Assembly (NCBI RefSeq): GCF_006715865.1
Contig: NZ_VFOA01000001.1
Span: 2,604,001 to 2,668,000, forward strand
Origin: Cellulomonas sp. SLBN-39
Lineage (GTDB): Bacteria > Actinomycetota > Actinomycetes > Actinomycetales > Cellulomonadaceae
Length of the DNA stretch: 64,000 bases
Reading direction: 5' to 3'
Shown: in pieces, positions 26,525 to 35,337 of the stretch
How positions within the stretch are numbered: the stretch's first letter is position 1
Layout of the letters: each line of letters begins with the position of its first letter
Position numbers and translations under genes: made by a program
The notes under the pieces: generated by a model
The model's input: the letters and a program-made list of their open reading frames with translations, nothing else
The model's database searches: none
What the model was told of the DNA's origin: nothing

Positions 26525-26530
26525 ACAGTA
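26525..26530 (-). promoter_or_regulatory. -10 box giving a leaderless sensor kinase mRNA
   Basis: On the minus strand TACTGT ends seven bases before the ATG at 26518, so +1 equals the A of the start codon. A weak TTCACC lies 20 bp upstream. No ribosome site is present. Confidence 0.45.
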
Positions 26531-26563
26531 TGGGCACCCGCGCCGCCCGGGGTGAAGACGGGC

Positions 26564-27196
26564 TCAGGCCCCGGGCAGGATCCCGCGCTCGATCGCGACC
26601 GTCACGGCCCGTGTCCGGTCGTCCACGCCCAGCTTGGCGAAGGCCCGCAGCAGGTGCGTCTTGACCGTCGCCTCCGTGATGAACAGCTCGCGCCCGACCG
26701 CCGCGTTCGACAGCCCCCGCGCGACCCCGGCGAGGACCTCGCGCTCGCGGGGGGAGAGACGCTCGCCGCCGTCGCCGCGGACCTGCTGGACCAGGCGCAG
26801 CGCGACGGACGGCGACAGGGCCGACTCCCCGCGCGCCGCGGCCCGCACGCCTGCCACCAGCTGGTCGCGGGGGGTGTCCTTGAGCAGGTACCCGGTCGCC
26901 CCGGCCTCCACGGCCCGCAAGATGTCGGTGTCGGTCTCGTAGGTCGTCAGCACCAGGACGCGGACACCGGGCACGTCGCGCACGACCCGTGCGGTCGCGT
27001 CGGCGCCGTCCGTGCGGGGCATCCGCAGGTCCATCAGCACCAGGTCGGGCCGCAGGCTCACCGCGAGGGCGACGGCCTCCTCCCCGTCGGCGGCCTCGCC
27101 GACGACCTCGAGGTCGGGCTCGAGCGCGAGCAGCCCCGCCAGGCCGGAGCGGACGACGGGGTGGTCGTCCGCGATGAGCACGCGGATCGCTGTCAT
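26564..27196 (-). CDS. NarL/LuxR-family response regulator
   Basis: A 210-residue response regulator. The receiver domain has DD at 10-11, phosphoacceptor Asp56 in LVLMDLRMP, Thr in VLVLTTYE and Lys in YLLKDTP. The LuxR-type HTH occupies about residues 143-205: LSPREREVLAGVARGLSN, VGRELFITEATVKTHL. The ATG overlaps the stop of the partner kinase gene by four bases. Membership next to an ABC-2 exporter suggests control of export or envelope stress, which is inference. Confidence 0.95.
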   Translation of the reverse strand: MTAIRVLIADDHPVVRSGLAGLLALEPDLEVVGEAADGEEAVALAVSLRPDLVLMDLRMPRTDGADATARVVRDVPGVRVLVLTTYETDTDILRAVEAGATGYLLKDTPRDQLVAGVRAAARGESALSPSVALRLVQQVRGDGGERLSPREREVLAGVARGLSNAAVGRELFITEATVKTHLLRAFAKLGVDDRTRAVTVAIERGILPGA

Positions 27197-28461
27197 GACG
27201 TCTCCTCGACGGCCGTGCCGGTCCCGGGGCCCGCCCCCGGGGCGGAGCCCGGGACGAGCGCCTCGGTCGGCAGCTGCAGCAGCACCTGCGTGCCGCGCCC
27301 GGGCCCGGGCGCGACGTCGAGCGTGCCCCCCGACGCCCCGGCCCGTGCGCGCATGCCTCGCAGCCCGTTCCCCTCCGCCGCGTCGGCCGGCAGCCCGCGG
27401 CCGTCGTCGACCACCTCCAGGCGGACGCCGTCGGCGTCCCGGCGCAGCCGGAGCACGACCGTGCTCGCCTCGGCGTGCTTGCGCACGTTGGCGAGGGCCT
27501 CCTGCGCCGCGCGCAGCAGCACCACCTGGGCCTCGCGCCCGATCCCGGCGTCGTCGACCTCGACGTCGACGTGCACGCCCGTCTCGTCCCCGAAGCGGCG
27601 CCCCAGGCGCACCAGGGCGTCGGCGAGGCCGCCCGCCGCCAGGTCGGGCGGCGCGAAGGCCGCCACCAGCGCCCGCGCCTCGGCCAGGTTGTCGCGCGCC
27701 ACCTGCTCCATCTGCCCCACGCGTCGCCGCGCCTGCTCCGTGCGGCCGTGCTCGATCTCCGCCGACGCGGCCTGCGCCAGCATCACCACCGACGTGAACC
27801 CCTGGGCGAGCGTGTCGTGGATCTCCCCGGCCAGCCGGGCCCGCTCGGCGAGCACCCCCGAGGCGTGGTGGGAGCTCGCGAGCTCGTCCTGCGCGGCCCG
27901 CAGCTCCTCGAGCAGGTACGCCCGCTCCTCGCTCTGCTCGGCGACCTGCGTGATCCACAGGCCCAGCACGATCGCGAACACGAGCGCCACGCCGAACTGC
28001 GCGCCGATCTCCGCGGTCGCCTGCAGGTCCGTGCCGAGGCGGGTCGCGGCCGCCGCGACGATCCCCACGGTGAGCACCGTGCTCCACGCGACGCCCGCCC
28101 ACCGGTGCCGGCTGAAGAACCAGATGTGCGAGAACGCCACGAACAGCAGGACGCTGCCGATGCCGCCCATCGCGACCTGGACGACGACGACGGTGACGAG
28201 CAGCACCAGGTAGGCGTCGGCGAGGCGCGGGTCGCCCCGGACGGCGCCGCGGCGTCCCACCAGCACGTACGCCAGGCCGAGCACGACCAACGCCCCGAGC
28301 GCCACGGCCTTGCGGGCGGGCGGCATCGTGTCGACCAGCACCGCTACGGCGTACACCGCGAGCATCGCGACCAGCACGAGGTCCCACATCCGCAGCGTGC
28401 GCAGCCAGAACCCGTGCCGGTCGACGCCGCTGACGGGCACCGGGGGGCCGGGCGCGCTCAT
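27193..28461 (-). CDS. NarL-type membrane sensor histidine kinase (HisKA_3)
   Basis: A 422-residue sensor with about six hydrophobic helices between residues 25 and 172 and no large extracellular loop, suggesting sensing within or near the membrane. The phosphoacceptor is His215 in RLAGEIHDTLAQGFTSVVML, the HisKA_3 signature. The compact HATPase domain has QEALANVRKHAEA, VVDDGRGLP and GNGLRGMRARA. It is translationally coupled to the NarL-type regulator downstream. Upstream, a hairpin separates it from the ABC exporter genes on the same strand. Confidence 0.94.
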   Translation of the reverse strand: MSAPGPPVPVSGVDRHGFWLRTLRMWDLVLVAMLAVYAVAVLVDTMPPARKAVALGALVVLGLAYVLVGRRGAVRGDPRLADAYLVLLVTVVVVQVAMGGIGSVLLFVAFSHIWFFSRHRWAGVAWSTVLTVGIVAAAATRLGTDLQATAEIGAQFGVALVFAIVLGLWITQVAEQSEERAYLLEELRAAQDELASSHHASGVLAERARLAGEIHDTLAQGFTSVVMLAQAASAEIEHGRTEQARRRVGQMEQVARDNLAEARALVAAFAPPDLAAGGLADALVRLGRRFGDETGVHVDVEVDDAGIGREAQVVLLRAAQEALANVRKHAEASTVVLRLRRDADGVRLEVVDDGRGLPADAAEGNGLRGMRARAGASGGTLDVAPGPGRGTQVLLQLPTEALVPGSAPGAGPGTGTAVEETS

Positions 28462-28501
28462 GGCCCGACCCTCTCACGGGCCGCCCCACGGCACGCGCCC
28501 G

Positions 28502-28530
28502 CCCCGCCCGACCCCCGGGTCCGGGCGGGG
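28502..28530 (-). terminator. Hairpin between ABC exporter genes and sensor kinase
   Basis: A 9-bp stem CCCCGCCCG/CGGGCGGGG lies after the exporter permease stop in the direction of transcription and before the kinase ATG. It probably limits read-through rather than fully ending transcription. Confidence 0.5.
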
Positions 28531-28549
28531 CGGGCCCCGACGTGCCGTG

Positions 28550-29428
28550 TCACCCGTCGTCCCGGCGTCGCCACCGGAACGTGCGCACGCCCACGACGAG
28601 TGCCACGACGAGCCACGCGGCCAGCACCGCGGCGGTCGCCCCGTGCTGCCACGACCCCGACGGCTCCAGCACCACCGCCTCGTCGGGCAGGAACACCGAC
28701 CGCATGCCCTGCGCCATCCACTTCAGCGGGAACACCGACGCCAGCTGCTGCATCCACGACGGGAGCTGGTCGAACTGGAAGAACACGCCCGAGACGAACT
28801 GCAGCACCAGCACGACCGGGATCACCACGGCGCTGGAGCTGCGCCCCGAGCGCGGCACGGACGAGAACGCGACCCCGCACAGGGCCCCCGCCGCCGTCCC
28901 CAGGACGAACACCCACGCGAACGTCCACCACCGGCCCGGCTCGTCCGGCAGCGGCACGTCGAACGCCAGCGCCGCCACCGCCAGGAGCAGCGCGTTCTGC
29001 ACCACGCTCGTCACGAGCACCTGGCCGGTCTTGCCCAGGAAGTACGCGGCAGCGGGCAGCGGCGTCGCCCGCAGCCGCTTGAGGCCACCCTCGTCGCGCT
29101 CCACCGAGATCGCGATCGCGAGGTTCTGGAAGCTCGACAGCATGACGCCCGTCGCGACCATCCCGGGCAGGAAGTACTGCGGGAACGTCACGCCCGACCC
29201 GGGCAGCACCTCGGTGTCGGCGCCGAACACGGTCGCGAAGATCGCGAGCATGAGGATCGGGTACGCGAACACGAACACCACGGCGTCGCGCTCGCGGAAG
29301 AACGACCGGACCTCGTAGACCGACCGGCTCAGCCCGAGCCGCAGCAGGCCCGGCAGGCGGCCGGTGCGCGGGACCCCGGGGGCCGGGGCGGCGGGCGTCG
29401 TGGTCGTGCTGGTCTCGACGGTGCTCAT
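28550..29428 (-). CDS. ABC-2 type exporter, permease
   Basis: A 292-residue membrane protein of the ABC-2 permease family with six predicted helices starting near residue 50 (VVFVFAYPILMLAIFATVF). The family signature appears as ERDEGGLKRLRATPLPAAAY, and the last helices contain SSSAVVIPVVLVLQFVSGVFF and FPLKWMAQGMR. Such permeases export drugs, lantibiotics or envelope precursors. The ATG overlaps the ATPase stop by one base (TGATG). The NarL-type two-component genes lie next on the same strand, and such pairs often regulate an adjacent exporter. Confidence 0.92.
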   Translation of the reverse strand: MSTVETSTTTTPAAPAPGVPRTGRLPGLLRLGLSRSVYEVRSFFRERDAVVFVFAYPILMLAIFATVFGADTEVLPGSGVTFPQYFLPGMVATGVMLSSFQNLAIAISVERDEGGLKRLRATPLPAAAYFLGKTGQVLVTSVVQNALLLAVAALAFDVPLPDEPGRWWTFAWVFVLGTAAGALCGVAFSSVPRSGRSSSAVVIPVVLVLQFVSGVFFQFDQLPSWMQQLASVFPLKWMAQGMRSVFLPDEAVVLEPSGSWQHGATAAVLAAWLVVALVVGVRTFRWRRRDDG

Positions 29429-30351
29429 CACGCGGCCTCCTCCGTGCCGGTGCCGCTGCTCGCGGCGTTGCTCGTCCCGGCGGCGGTCGCCGCCTCCCCG
29501 ATCAGGGACAGGTACACGTCCTCCAGCGTCGGTCGCAGCACCTGCAGGCCGGGGACCTCGCCCGTCTGCGCGCCGACGGTGGCCGCGAGGCGGGCCACGA
29601 GCGCCGTGGGGGAGTCGGTGCTCTCCTCGTGCCCGACCCCGTCCACCGTCCACCGCACCCGCGCGTGCCGTCCGGCGCGCCCGCCGATCTCGGCCGGCGT
29701 GCCCTCCGCGACGACGCGTCCCTGCGCGACGACGACGACGCGGTCCGCGAGGCGCTCGGCCTCGTCGAGGTAGTGCGTCGTCAGCAGGATCGTCGTGCCG
29801 CCGGCGCGCAGCCCCTCGACGAGCTCCCAGAACTCCAGGCGCGCCTCGGGGTCGAAGCCCGTGGTGGGCTCGTCGAGGAACAGCAGCTCGGGGTCGCCGA
29901 CGACGCCGAGCGCCACGTCGAGGCGGCGCCGCTGCCCGCCGGACAGCTGGCGGGCGCGCGTGCCGACCTTCTCCCGCAGCCCGACCGCGTCGATGACGTC
30001 CTCGGGGTCGCGCGGCGTCGGGTAGAAGCCGGCGAAGTGGTGCACCAGCTCGCGCACCGTGGCCTCGGCGAGGTCGTCGTTGGTCTGCAGGACCACGCCG
30101 ATGCGCGAGCGCCACGCGCGCCCGGCCGTGGCGGGGTCCTCGCCGAGCACGCGCACGTGCCCCGCGTCGGCGCGGCGGAAGCCCTCCAGGGTCTCCACCG
30201 TGGTCGTCTTGCCGGCGCCGTTGGGTCCCAGCACGGCGACGATCTCGCCCCGCTCGACCTGCAGGTCCAGCCCGTCGACGGCGCGCTTGGCGCCGTACCT
30301 CTTGTGCAGCCCGCGCACCTGCACCGCGGGTCCGTCCGCTCGTCCGGTCAT
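29428..30351 (-). CDS. ABC-2 type exporter, ATP-binding protein
   Basis: A 307-residue ATPase of the drug-export (CcmA-like) group. Walker A GPNGAGKTTTVE is near residue 42, the signature LSGGQRRRLDVALGVV is followed by Walker B LLFLDEPTTGFDP, and the H-loop is LTTHYLDEAE. A C-terminal domain of about 90 residues (RVRWTVDGV to LRPTLEDVYLSLIG) is typical of exporters of this group. ATG 30351 was chosen because the ABC core then starts at residue 10; an upstream in-frame ATG would read through a perfect palindrome. Confidence 0.93.
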   Translation of the reverse strand: MTGRADGPAVQVRGLHKRYGAKRAVDGLDLQVERGEIVAVLGPNGAGKTTTVETLEGFRRADAGHVRVLGEDPATAGRAWRSRIGVVLQTNDDLAEATVRELVHHFAGFYPTPRDPEDVIDAVGLREKVGTRARQLSGGQRRRLDVALGVVGDPELLFLDEPTTGFDPEARLEFWELVEGLRAGGTTILLTTHYLDEAERLADRVVVVAQGRVVAEGTPAEIGGRAGRHARVRWTVDGVGHEESTDSPTALVARLAATVGAQTGEVPGLQVLRPTLEDVYLSLIGEAATAAGTSNAASSGTGTEEAA

Positions 30352-30401
30352 GGCACGAGCCTGCTCGCCGGCCCGACGGTGGCGCGACGGCCCGACGACG
30401 G

Positions 30402-30435
30402 GCACCCGTGTCCACCGACCGGTGGACACGGGTGC
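30402..30435. repeat. Perfect 16-bp inverted repeat with 2-nt spacer
   Basis: The arms GCACCCGTGTCCACCG and CGGTGGACACGGGTGC are exact complements separated by AC. The element lies between the aminotransferase stop and the exporter ATPase start, both on the minus strand. It may be the aminotransferase terminator (as RNA, a 15-bp stem with a GACC loop), or an operator for the exporter. Confidence 0.7.
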
Positions 30436-30459
30436 GGGCGCGTGCCCGCTGCCGGTCTG

Positions 30460-31695
30460 CTACCGCGCGCCGGCCAGCAGCGCCTGGATCCGCGAGACGC
30501 CCTCGACGAGGTCGTCGTCGCCGAGCGCGTACGACAGGCGCAGGTACCCCGACGGACCGAACGCCTCGCCGGGCACGACGGCGACCTCGGCCTGCTCGAG
30601 GATCAGGGTGGCCAGGTCGGCGGAGCTGCGGACCGTCGTCCCGCGGATCGTGCGGCCGAGCAGGCCCTCGACCGACGGGTAGGCGTAGAAGGCGCCCTGC
30701 GGCGCGGGGCACACGACGCCGTCGATCGCGGACAGCATCTCGACCATCGTGCGTCGGCGCCGGTCGAACGCCGTGCGCATCGCGTCGACGGCGGACAGGT
30801 CGCCCGTCAGCGCCGCGAGCGCCGCGCGCTGGGAGACGTTCGCGACGTTGGAGGTCAGGTGCGACTGCAGGTTCGTCGCGGCCTTGATCACGTCGGCGGG
30901 GCCGGTCATCCAGCCCACGCGCCACCCCGTCATCGCGTACGTCTTGGCCACGCCGTTGAGCACGATCGTGGTGTCGGCGAGCTCGGGGACGACCCGCAGC
31001 ACGGGGGTGAACACGGCGTCGTCGTAGGTCAGGTGCTCGTAGATCTCGTCGGTGACGACCCAGATGCCGTGCTCGAGGGCCCAGCGGCCGATCTGCTCGG
31101 TCTGCTCGGGGGAGTAGACCGCGCCCGTCGGGTTCGAGGGGGAGTTGAACAGCAGCACCTTGGTGCGCGGCGTCCGCGCGGCCTCGAGCTGCTCGACGGT
31201 GACGAGGTAGCCCTGGTCGACGCCGGCGAACACCTCGACCGGCACGGCGCCGGCCAGCCGGACCGCCTCGGGGTAGGTCGTCCAGTACGGCGCGGGCAGC
31301 AGGACCTCGTCGCCCGGGTCGAGGACGGCCGCGAACGCCTGGTAGACCGCCTGCTTGCCGCCGTTGGTGACCAGCACGTCGGCGGGGCGGACCTCGTAGC
31401 CGGAGTCCCGCAGGGTCTTGGCGGCGACGGCCTCCCGCAGCGCGGGCAGCCCCGCCGCGGGCGTGTACCGGTGGTTCGCCGGGTCCTGGCACGCGGCCAC
31501 GGCGGCGTCGACCACGTACTGCGGCGTGGGGAAGTCGGGCTCGCCGGCGCCGAAGCCGATGACGGGCCGGCCGGCGGCCTTGAGCGCCTTGGCCTTGGCG
31601 TCGACCGCGAGCGTCGCCGACTCGGCGATCGCGGCCAGGCGCGCCGAGACGCGCGGGCGGGAGGACGTCGTCGTCGAGGTGCTCTGCTCGCTCAC
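30460..31695 (-). CDS. aspC: Aspartate aminotransferase (class I PLP aminotransferase)
   Basis: A 411-residue PLP enzyme of the aspartate aminotransferase Ib group, interconverting aspartate/2-oxoglutarate and oxaloacetate/glutamate in the cytoplasm. Visible residues include [10 protein letters not shown] near residue 50, [33 protein letters not shown] and the PLP lysine in [15 protein letters not shown]. The GTG start has GAGG about ten bases upstream. The gene is divergent from the tRNA-Trp/secE unit. Prephenate or other amino donors cannot be excluded. Confidence 0.92.
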   Translation of the reverse strand: MSEQSTSTTTSSRPRVSARLAAIAESATLAVDAKAKALKAAGRPVIGFGAGEPDFPTPQYVVDAAVAACQDPANHRYTPAAGLPALREAVAAKTLRDSGYEVRPADVLVTNGGKQAVYQAFAAVLDPGDEVLLPAPYWTTYPEAVRLAGAVPVEVFAGVDQGYLVTVEQLEAARTPRTKVLLFNSPSNPTGAVYSPEQTEQIGRWALEHGIWVVTDEIYEHLTYDDAVFTPVLRVVPELADTTIVLNGVAKTYAMTGWRVGWMTGPADVIKAATNLQSHLTSNVANVSQRAALAALTGDLSAVDAMRTAFDRRRRTMVEMLSAIDGVVCPAPQGAFYAYPSVEGLLGRTIRGTTVRSSADLATLILEQAEVAVVPGEAFGPSGYLRLSYALGDDDLVEGVSRIQALLAGAR

Positions 31696-31784
31696 GGAGC
31701 CATCCTCGCACCGGCGGCCCCGCGCGGCGCCAGGGCTCTCGGCGGGTGGGCACGGCGCGTCGTACGAGGGCTCCCCGACGGTGG

Positions 31785-31814
31785 TTCGACCCAGCCGTGA
31801 CCGTCGCGTACAGT
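31785..31814 (+). promoter_or_regulatory. Promoter upstream of tRNA-Trp and secE-nusG
   Basis: TTCGAC (31785-31790), 18 bp and TACAGT (31809-31814) form the best sigma-70-type promoter in the 248-bp divergent gap between aspC and tRNA-Trp. Confidence 0.5.
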
Positions 31815-31943
31815 GGGACCCCGGCGGTTGACGTCCGCCATGATGAGCCACGCCCCCGCACGGGTGCTGCCGCCCCTTCGGGAGCGGTGGTGCAGATCGC
31901 CGTGACGCGAGGCCGTTCATCGTGGATGATGTCGGTCCACCGA

Positions 31944-32016
31944 AGGGCAGTGGCGCAATTGGTAGCGCAGCGGTCTCCAAAACCGCAGGTTGCAGGTTCG
32001 AGTCCTGTCTGCCCTG
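31944..32016 (+). tRNA. tRNA-Trp (anticodon CCA)
   Basis: A 73-nt tRNA. Acceptor stem AGGGCAG/CTGCCCT, anticodon arm CGGTCTCCAAAACCG carrying CCA, and T arm CAGGTTCGAGTCCTG are canonical. The 3' CCA is not encoded. Its place before secE is conserved in many bacteria. Confidence 0.97.
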
Positions 32017-32172
32017 CGCACGCGGACCGGTCCGGTCCATCGAGCTTCTCGACGGGCCGGACCGGCTCGTGAGCAGGACCGCCGGACGGTCCGGCGCGTC
32101 GCGTCGGTTCGTCCGTGCGTCCCGGGCACCTGCCGGTGCCCGTCGCCAGCACACACGAACGAGGGGCACGAC

Positions 32173-32451
32173 GTGAGCGATACCGCTGCCGCCGCTGCGT
32201 CCGACGCCGAGGGTTCGGCGCCGCGCGCGAGCGGGTCCGCACCCCGGCGCCAGGAGCGCCGCGGCCTGTTCGCCCGGATCGCGCTCTTCGTCCGTCAGGT
32301 CGTCGCCGAGCTCAAGAAGGTCGTGCGCCCGACGCGGCAGGAGCTGCTGACGTACACGGGTGTCGTCCTGGTCTTCGTCGCCGTCGTGATGGCGTTCGTG
32401 ACGCTGGTCGACCTGGGCGTCGGCCAGCTCGCCTTCCTCGTCTTCGGGTGA
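32173..32451 (+). CDS. secE: Preprotein translocase subunit SecE
   Basis: A 92-residue membrane protein that clamps SecY in the Sec translocon. After an Ala/Ser-rich cytoplasmic N terminus comes the amphipathic helix [20 protein letters not shown] and a single transmembrane helix near residues 60-88, the minimal SecE layout of Gram-positive bacteria. GTG 32173 follows GAGGGG and gives the expected size. It heads the secE-nusG-rplK-rplA unit. Confidence 0.95.
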   Translation: MSDTAAAAASDAEGSAPRASGSAPRRQERRGLFARIALFVRQVVAELKKVVRPTRQELLTYTGVVLVFVAVVMAFVTLVDLGVGQLAFLVFG

Positions 32452-32555
32452 GGCCCGCCGGCGGAGCCGGCGCCCACCCCACCGCGCACGGCCACGGCCA
32501 GGCGCACGCACCGAAGCCCGTCGTCGGACGGACCACCGGAGAAAGCAGGTTGCAC

Positions 32556-33368
32556 GTGTCGCAGGAGTCGCAGGAGCCCACGCCGGGTGCCGAGGCCGAG
32601 CTGGCGGACGCGCTCGCGTCCGTCGAGGCCGTCGAGGCCGGTGCCGGGCACGACGTCGACGCCGACGACGTGACCGACGCCGACGAGACGTCGCAGGACG
32701 ACGCCGCCGACGAGGAGCCGGGCGCCGACGAGGACGACGCTCCCGTCGCCGACGAGCCCGACCCCGACGAGGACCCCGTCGCCGCGTTCAAGACCAAGCT
32801 GCGCCGCCTGCCCGGCGACTGGTTCGTCATCCACTCGTACGCCGGCTACGAGAACCGTGTGAAGACCAACCTCGAGTCGCGCACGCAGAGCCTCAACATG
32901 GAGGACTACATCTTCCAGGTCGAGGTGCCGATGGAAGAGGTCGTCGAGATCAAGAACGCGCAGCGCAAGGTCGTCAAGCGCGTGCGGATCCCCGGCTACG
33001 TCCTCGTCCGCATGGACCTCACCGACGAGTCGTGGGGCGCCGTGCGCCACACGCCCGGCGTCACCGGGTTCGTCGGCCACACGCACCAGCCCGTGCCGCT
33101 GACGCTCGACGAGGTCTTCTCCATGCTCGCGCCGAGCCTGGAGACGAAGGCCCCCGCGCAGCAGTCCCAGAAGCAGTCCGCGACGCCCGTCGAGGTCGAC
33201 TTCGTGGTCGGCGAGTCCGTCACCGTCACCGACGGCGGCCCGTTCGACACGCTGCCCGCGACGATCTCCGAGATCAACCCCGAGAACCAGAAGCTTAAGG
33301 TCCTCGTCTCGCTCTTCGGCCGGGAGACCCCGGTCGAGCTGTCCTTCAGCCAGGTCTCGAAGATCTGA
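32556..33368 (+). CDS. nusG: Transcription termination/antitermination factor NusG
   Basis: A 270-residue NusG. The NGN domain (about 88-190) begins at [20 protein letters not shown] and includes [11 protein letters not shown]; the KOW domain lies near the C terminus ([20 protein letters not shown]). An acidic N-terminal extension of about 75 residues rich in Asp, Glu and Ala precedes the core; extensions are common in actinobacterial NusG but this one is strongly acidic. GTG 32556 was chosen; TTG 32550, six bases earlier and nearer to GGAG, is an alternative. Confidence 0.95.
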   Translation: MSQESQEPTPGAEAELADALASVEAVEAGAGHDVDADDVTDADETSQDDAADEEPGADEDDAPVADEPDPDEDPVAAFKTKLRRLPGDWFVIHSYAGYENRVKTNLESRTQSLNMEDYIFQVEVPMEEVVEIKNAQRKVVKRVRIPGYVLVRMDLTDESWGAVRHTPGVTGFVGHTHQPVPLTLDEVFSMLAPSLETKAPAQQSQKQSATPVEVDFVVGESVTVTDGGPFDTLPATISEINPENQKLKVLVSLFGRETPVELSFSQVSKI

Positions 33369-33453
33369 CCTGCTGACCGGTCCCCGCCACCGCGGGGCCT
33401 GCAACCGGGTCATCGCCCACGGCGTCGGCCCACGACACGAGAGGGAAGGCGTC

Positions 33454-33885
33454 ATGCCCCCCAAGAAGAAGGTCACCGGCCTCATCAAGCTCCAGATCAA
33501 GGCCGGCGCGGCGACGCCGGCCCCGCCGATCGGCCCCGCGCTGGGTCAGCACGGTGTGAACATCATGGAGTTCTGCAAGGCGTACAACGCGGCCACCGAG
33601 GCGCAGCGCGGCAACGTCATCCCCGTCGAGATCACGGTGTACGAGGACCGCTCGTTCACCTTCATCACGAAGACGCCGCCGGCCGCCGAGCTCATCAAGA
33701 AGGCTGCGGGCGTCGACAAGGGCTCCCCGACCCCGCACACCACCAAGGTCGCCTCGCTCACGCGTGACCAGGTGCGCGAGATCGCCAGCACCAAGCTCGA
33801 GGATCTCAACGCGAACGACCTCGACGCCGCCGAGAAGATCATCGCGGGCACCGCCCGTTCGATGGGGATCACCGTCCAGGGCTGA
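33454..33885 (+). CDS. rplK: 50S ribosomal protein L11
   Basis: A 143-residue large-subunit protein forming the GTPase-associated centre with 23S r[42 protein letters not shown] and the C-terminal [11 protein letters not shown] are diagnostic. A GGGAAGG site precedes the ATG. It lies 85 bp after nusG and 80 bp before rplA. Confidence 0.97.
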   Translation: MPPKKKVTGLIKLQIKAGAATPAPPIGPALGQHGVNIMEFCKAYNAATEAQRGNVIPVEITVYEDRSFTFITKTPPAAELIKKAAGVDKGSPTPHTTKVASLTRDQVREIASTKLEDLNANDLDAAEKIIAGTARSMGITVQG

Positions 33886-33965
33886 CGCCCGGACGATCCC
33901 GCACCCCCAGTGGCAGGGCTCGTGCAGCCCGTCGACCACGACTGCTGACCAAGGAGAACAGGCAG

Positions 33966-34685
33966 ATGCCCAAGCACAGCAAGGCGTACCGCGCCGCCGT
34001 CGAGAAGATCGAGGCCGGCCGGATCTACTCCCCGCTCGAGGCCGTGCGCCTCGCCAAGGAGACGTCGACCACCACGTACGACGCGACCGTCGAGGTCGCG
34101 TTCCGCCTCGGTGTCGACCCCCGCAAGGCCGACCAGATGGTCCGTGGCACCGTCAACCTGCCGCACGGCACGGGCAAGACCGCCCGCGTCATCGTGTTCG
34201 CCGTCGGCGAGCGCGCCGAGCAGGCCCGCGCGGCGGGTGCCGACGAGGTCGGTGGCGACGAGCTCATCGCCAAGGTCGCCGGCGGCTGGACGGACTTCGA
34301 CTCCGCCGTCGCCACCCCCGACCTCATGGGCAAGGTCGGTCGTCTCGGCAAGGTCCTCGGCCCGCGTGGTCTCATGCCGAACCCGAAGACCGGCACCGTG
34401 ACCATGGACGTCGCCAAGGCCGTCGCCGACATCAAGGGCGGCAAGATCGAGTTCCGCGTCGACCGACACGCGAACCTGCACTTCATCATCGGCAAGACGT
34501 CGTTCTCCGACGTCGCCCTGGTGGAGAACTACGCCGCGGCGCTCGACGAGATCCTGCGTCTCAAGCCGTCGTCGTCGAAGGGTCGCTACATCGCCAAGGC
34601 GACGGTCTCGACCACCAACGGCCCCGGCATCGCGCTGGACCAGAGCAAGACCCGCAACCTCACCGAGGAGGAGGACGCGGCCTGA
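33966..34685 (+). CDS. rplA: 50S ribosomal protein L1
   Basis: A 239-residue protein of the L1 stalk; in many bacteria it also represses its own m[17 protein letters not shown] and [18 protein letters not shown] (near residue 130) are the L1 signature, and FHIIGKTSF-like [10 protein letters not shown] follows. It ends the secE-nusG-rplKA unit at a very strong terminator, and the ribosomal order is then interrupted by an accessory island before rplJ. Confidence 0.97.
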   Translation: MPKHSKAYRAAVEKIEAGRIYSPLEAVRLAKETSTTTYDATVEVAFRLGVDPRKADQMVRGTVNLPHGTGKTARVIVFAVGERAEQARAAGADEVGGDELIAKVAGGWTDFDSAVATPDLMGKVGRLGKVLGPRGLMPNPKTGTVTMDVAKAVADIKGGKIEFRVDRHANLHFIIGKTSFSDVALVENYAAALDEILRLKPSSSKGRYIAKATVSTTNGPGIALDQSKTRNLTEEEDAA

Positions 34686-34700
34686 CGCGTCTCCACCACG

Positions 34701-34742
34701 GCAGCAGGGCCCGGCGACCGCACGGTCGCCGGGCCCTGCTGC
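34701..34742 (+). terminator. Strong terminator after rplA
   Basis: A perfect 19-bp stem, extendable by one pair, with a GCAC loop. It isolates the ribosomal unit from the convergent accessory genes. The following 67 bp up to the next stop hold nothing recognisable. Confidence 0.85.
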
Positions 34743-34809
34743 ATCCTGCTCGGGCCCCGTGGGCCGGTCCCCCTGCGTCCGGCCCGCCGACGCCCGTGTC
34801 AGCGCCGGC

Positions 34810-35337
34810 TCACCAGGGGAGCCATGTGGTCACGCACGTGCCCGACGCGCCGGTGCACACCAGCCGGACGGGCCCCTCGGGCCGCGTGTCGAGGCGGAAG
34901 TAGCCGACGTCGTCGGTCTCCACGCTCGCGACGTCCCCGTCGGGGGTGCGGAGCGTCACCTGGCCCGGTCGGGCCGGGATCAGCTGCCCCTCGACGCCGT
35001 CGTCGTCGATCTCGACCTCCACGCCGACGCCCTCGCCCTCGAAGACGAGGGTGCGGGACGGCTGCCCCGACCGGTCCCGGACCGCCGTCGAGGTGCCCGT
35101 GAGGTGGGAGTCGTGGACGAGGGTCAGGAGCATCAGGTCGACCGCGAGGTCGTCCCGGGCCGCGAGCATGCCGCGGTGCGCCGTGAACGCCCGGTGTGCG
35201 CTCGACGACACCCGCTCGTAGAGGTCGGCGTCGGCGAGCGCGTCGACCAGCTCCGCCGCCAGGGCGTCGTCGTCGGCCCACACGTGCTCCCAGCGCAGGG
35301 CGGCACCGCCCGTGGGGTCATCCGAGTGCCAGGACAT
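34810..35337 (-). CDS. Uncharacterised 175-residue protein of the CHAT/sigma island
   Basis: I do not recognise a named family. There is no signal peptide or membrane helix. The N-terminal half is Asp/Ala-rich and helical, with LAAELVDALADADLYERVSSS. The C-terminal half (about 85-175) is beta-prone: GVEVEIDDDGVEGQLIPARP, TPDGDVASVETDDVGYFRLD and GPVRLVC resemble the strand pattern of carboxypeptidase-regulatory-like beta sandwiches. Only two cysteines are present, near the C terminus, so a zinc anti-sigma fold is unlikely. The ATG lies 20 bases inside the sigma-factor gene, so the two are translationally coupled. A role as sigma modulator or target adaptor is speculation. Confidence 0.75.
   Translation of the reverse strand: MSWHSDDPTGGAALRWEHVWADDDALAAELVDALADADLYERVSSSAHRAFTAHRGMLAARDDLAVDLMLLTLVHDSHLTGTSTAVRDRSGQPSRTLVFEGEGVGVEVEIDDDGVEGQLIPARPGQVTLRTPDGDVASVETDDVGYFRLDTRPEGPVRLVCTGASGTCVTTWLPW

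Noticed and set aside
31828-31833. TTGACG as an additional -35 before tRNA-Trp
   Set aside because: No -10-like hexamer occurs at 16-19 bp downstream.
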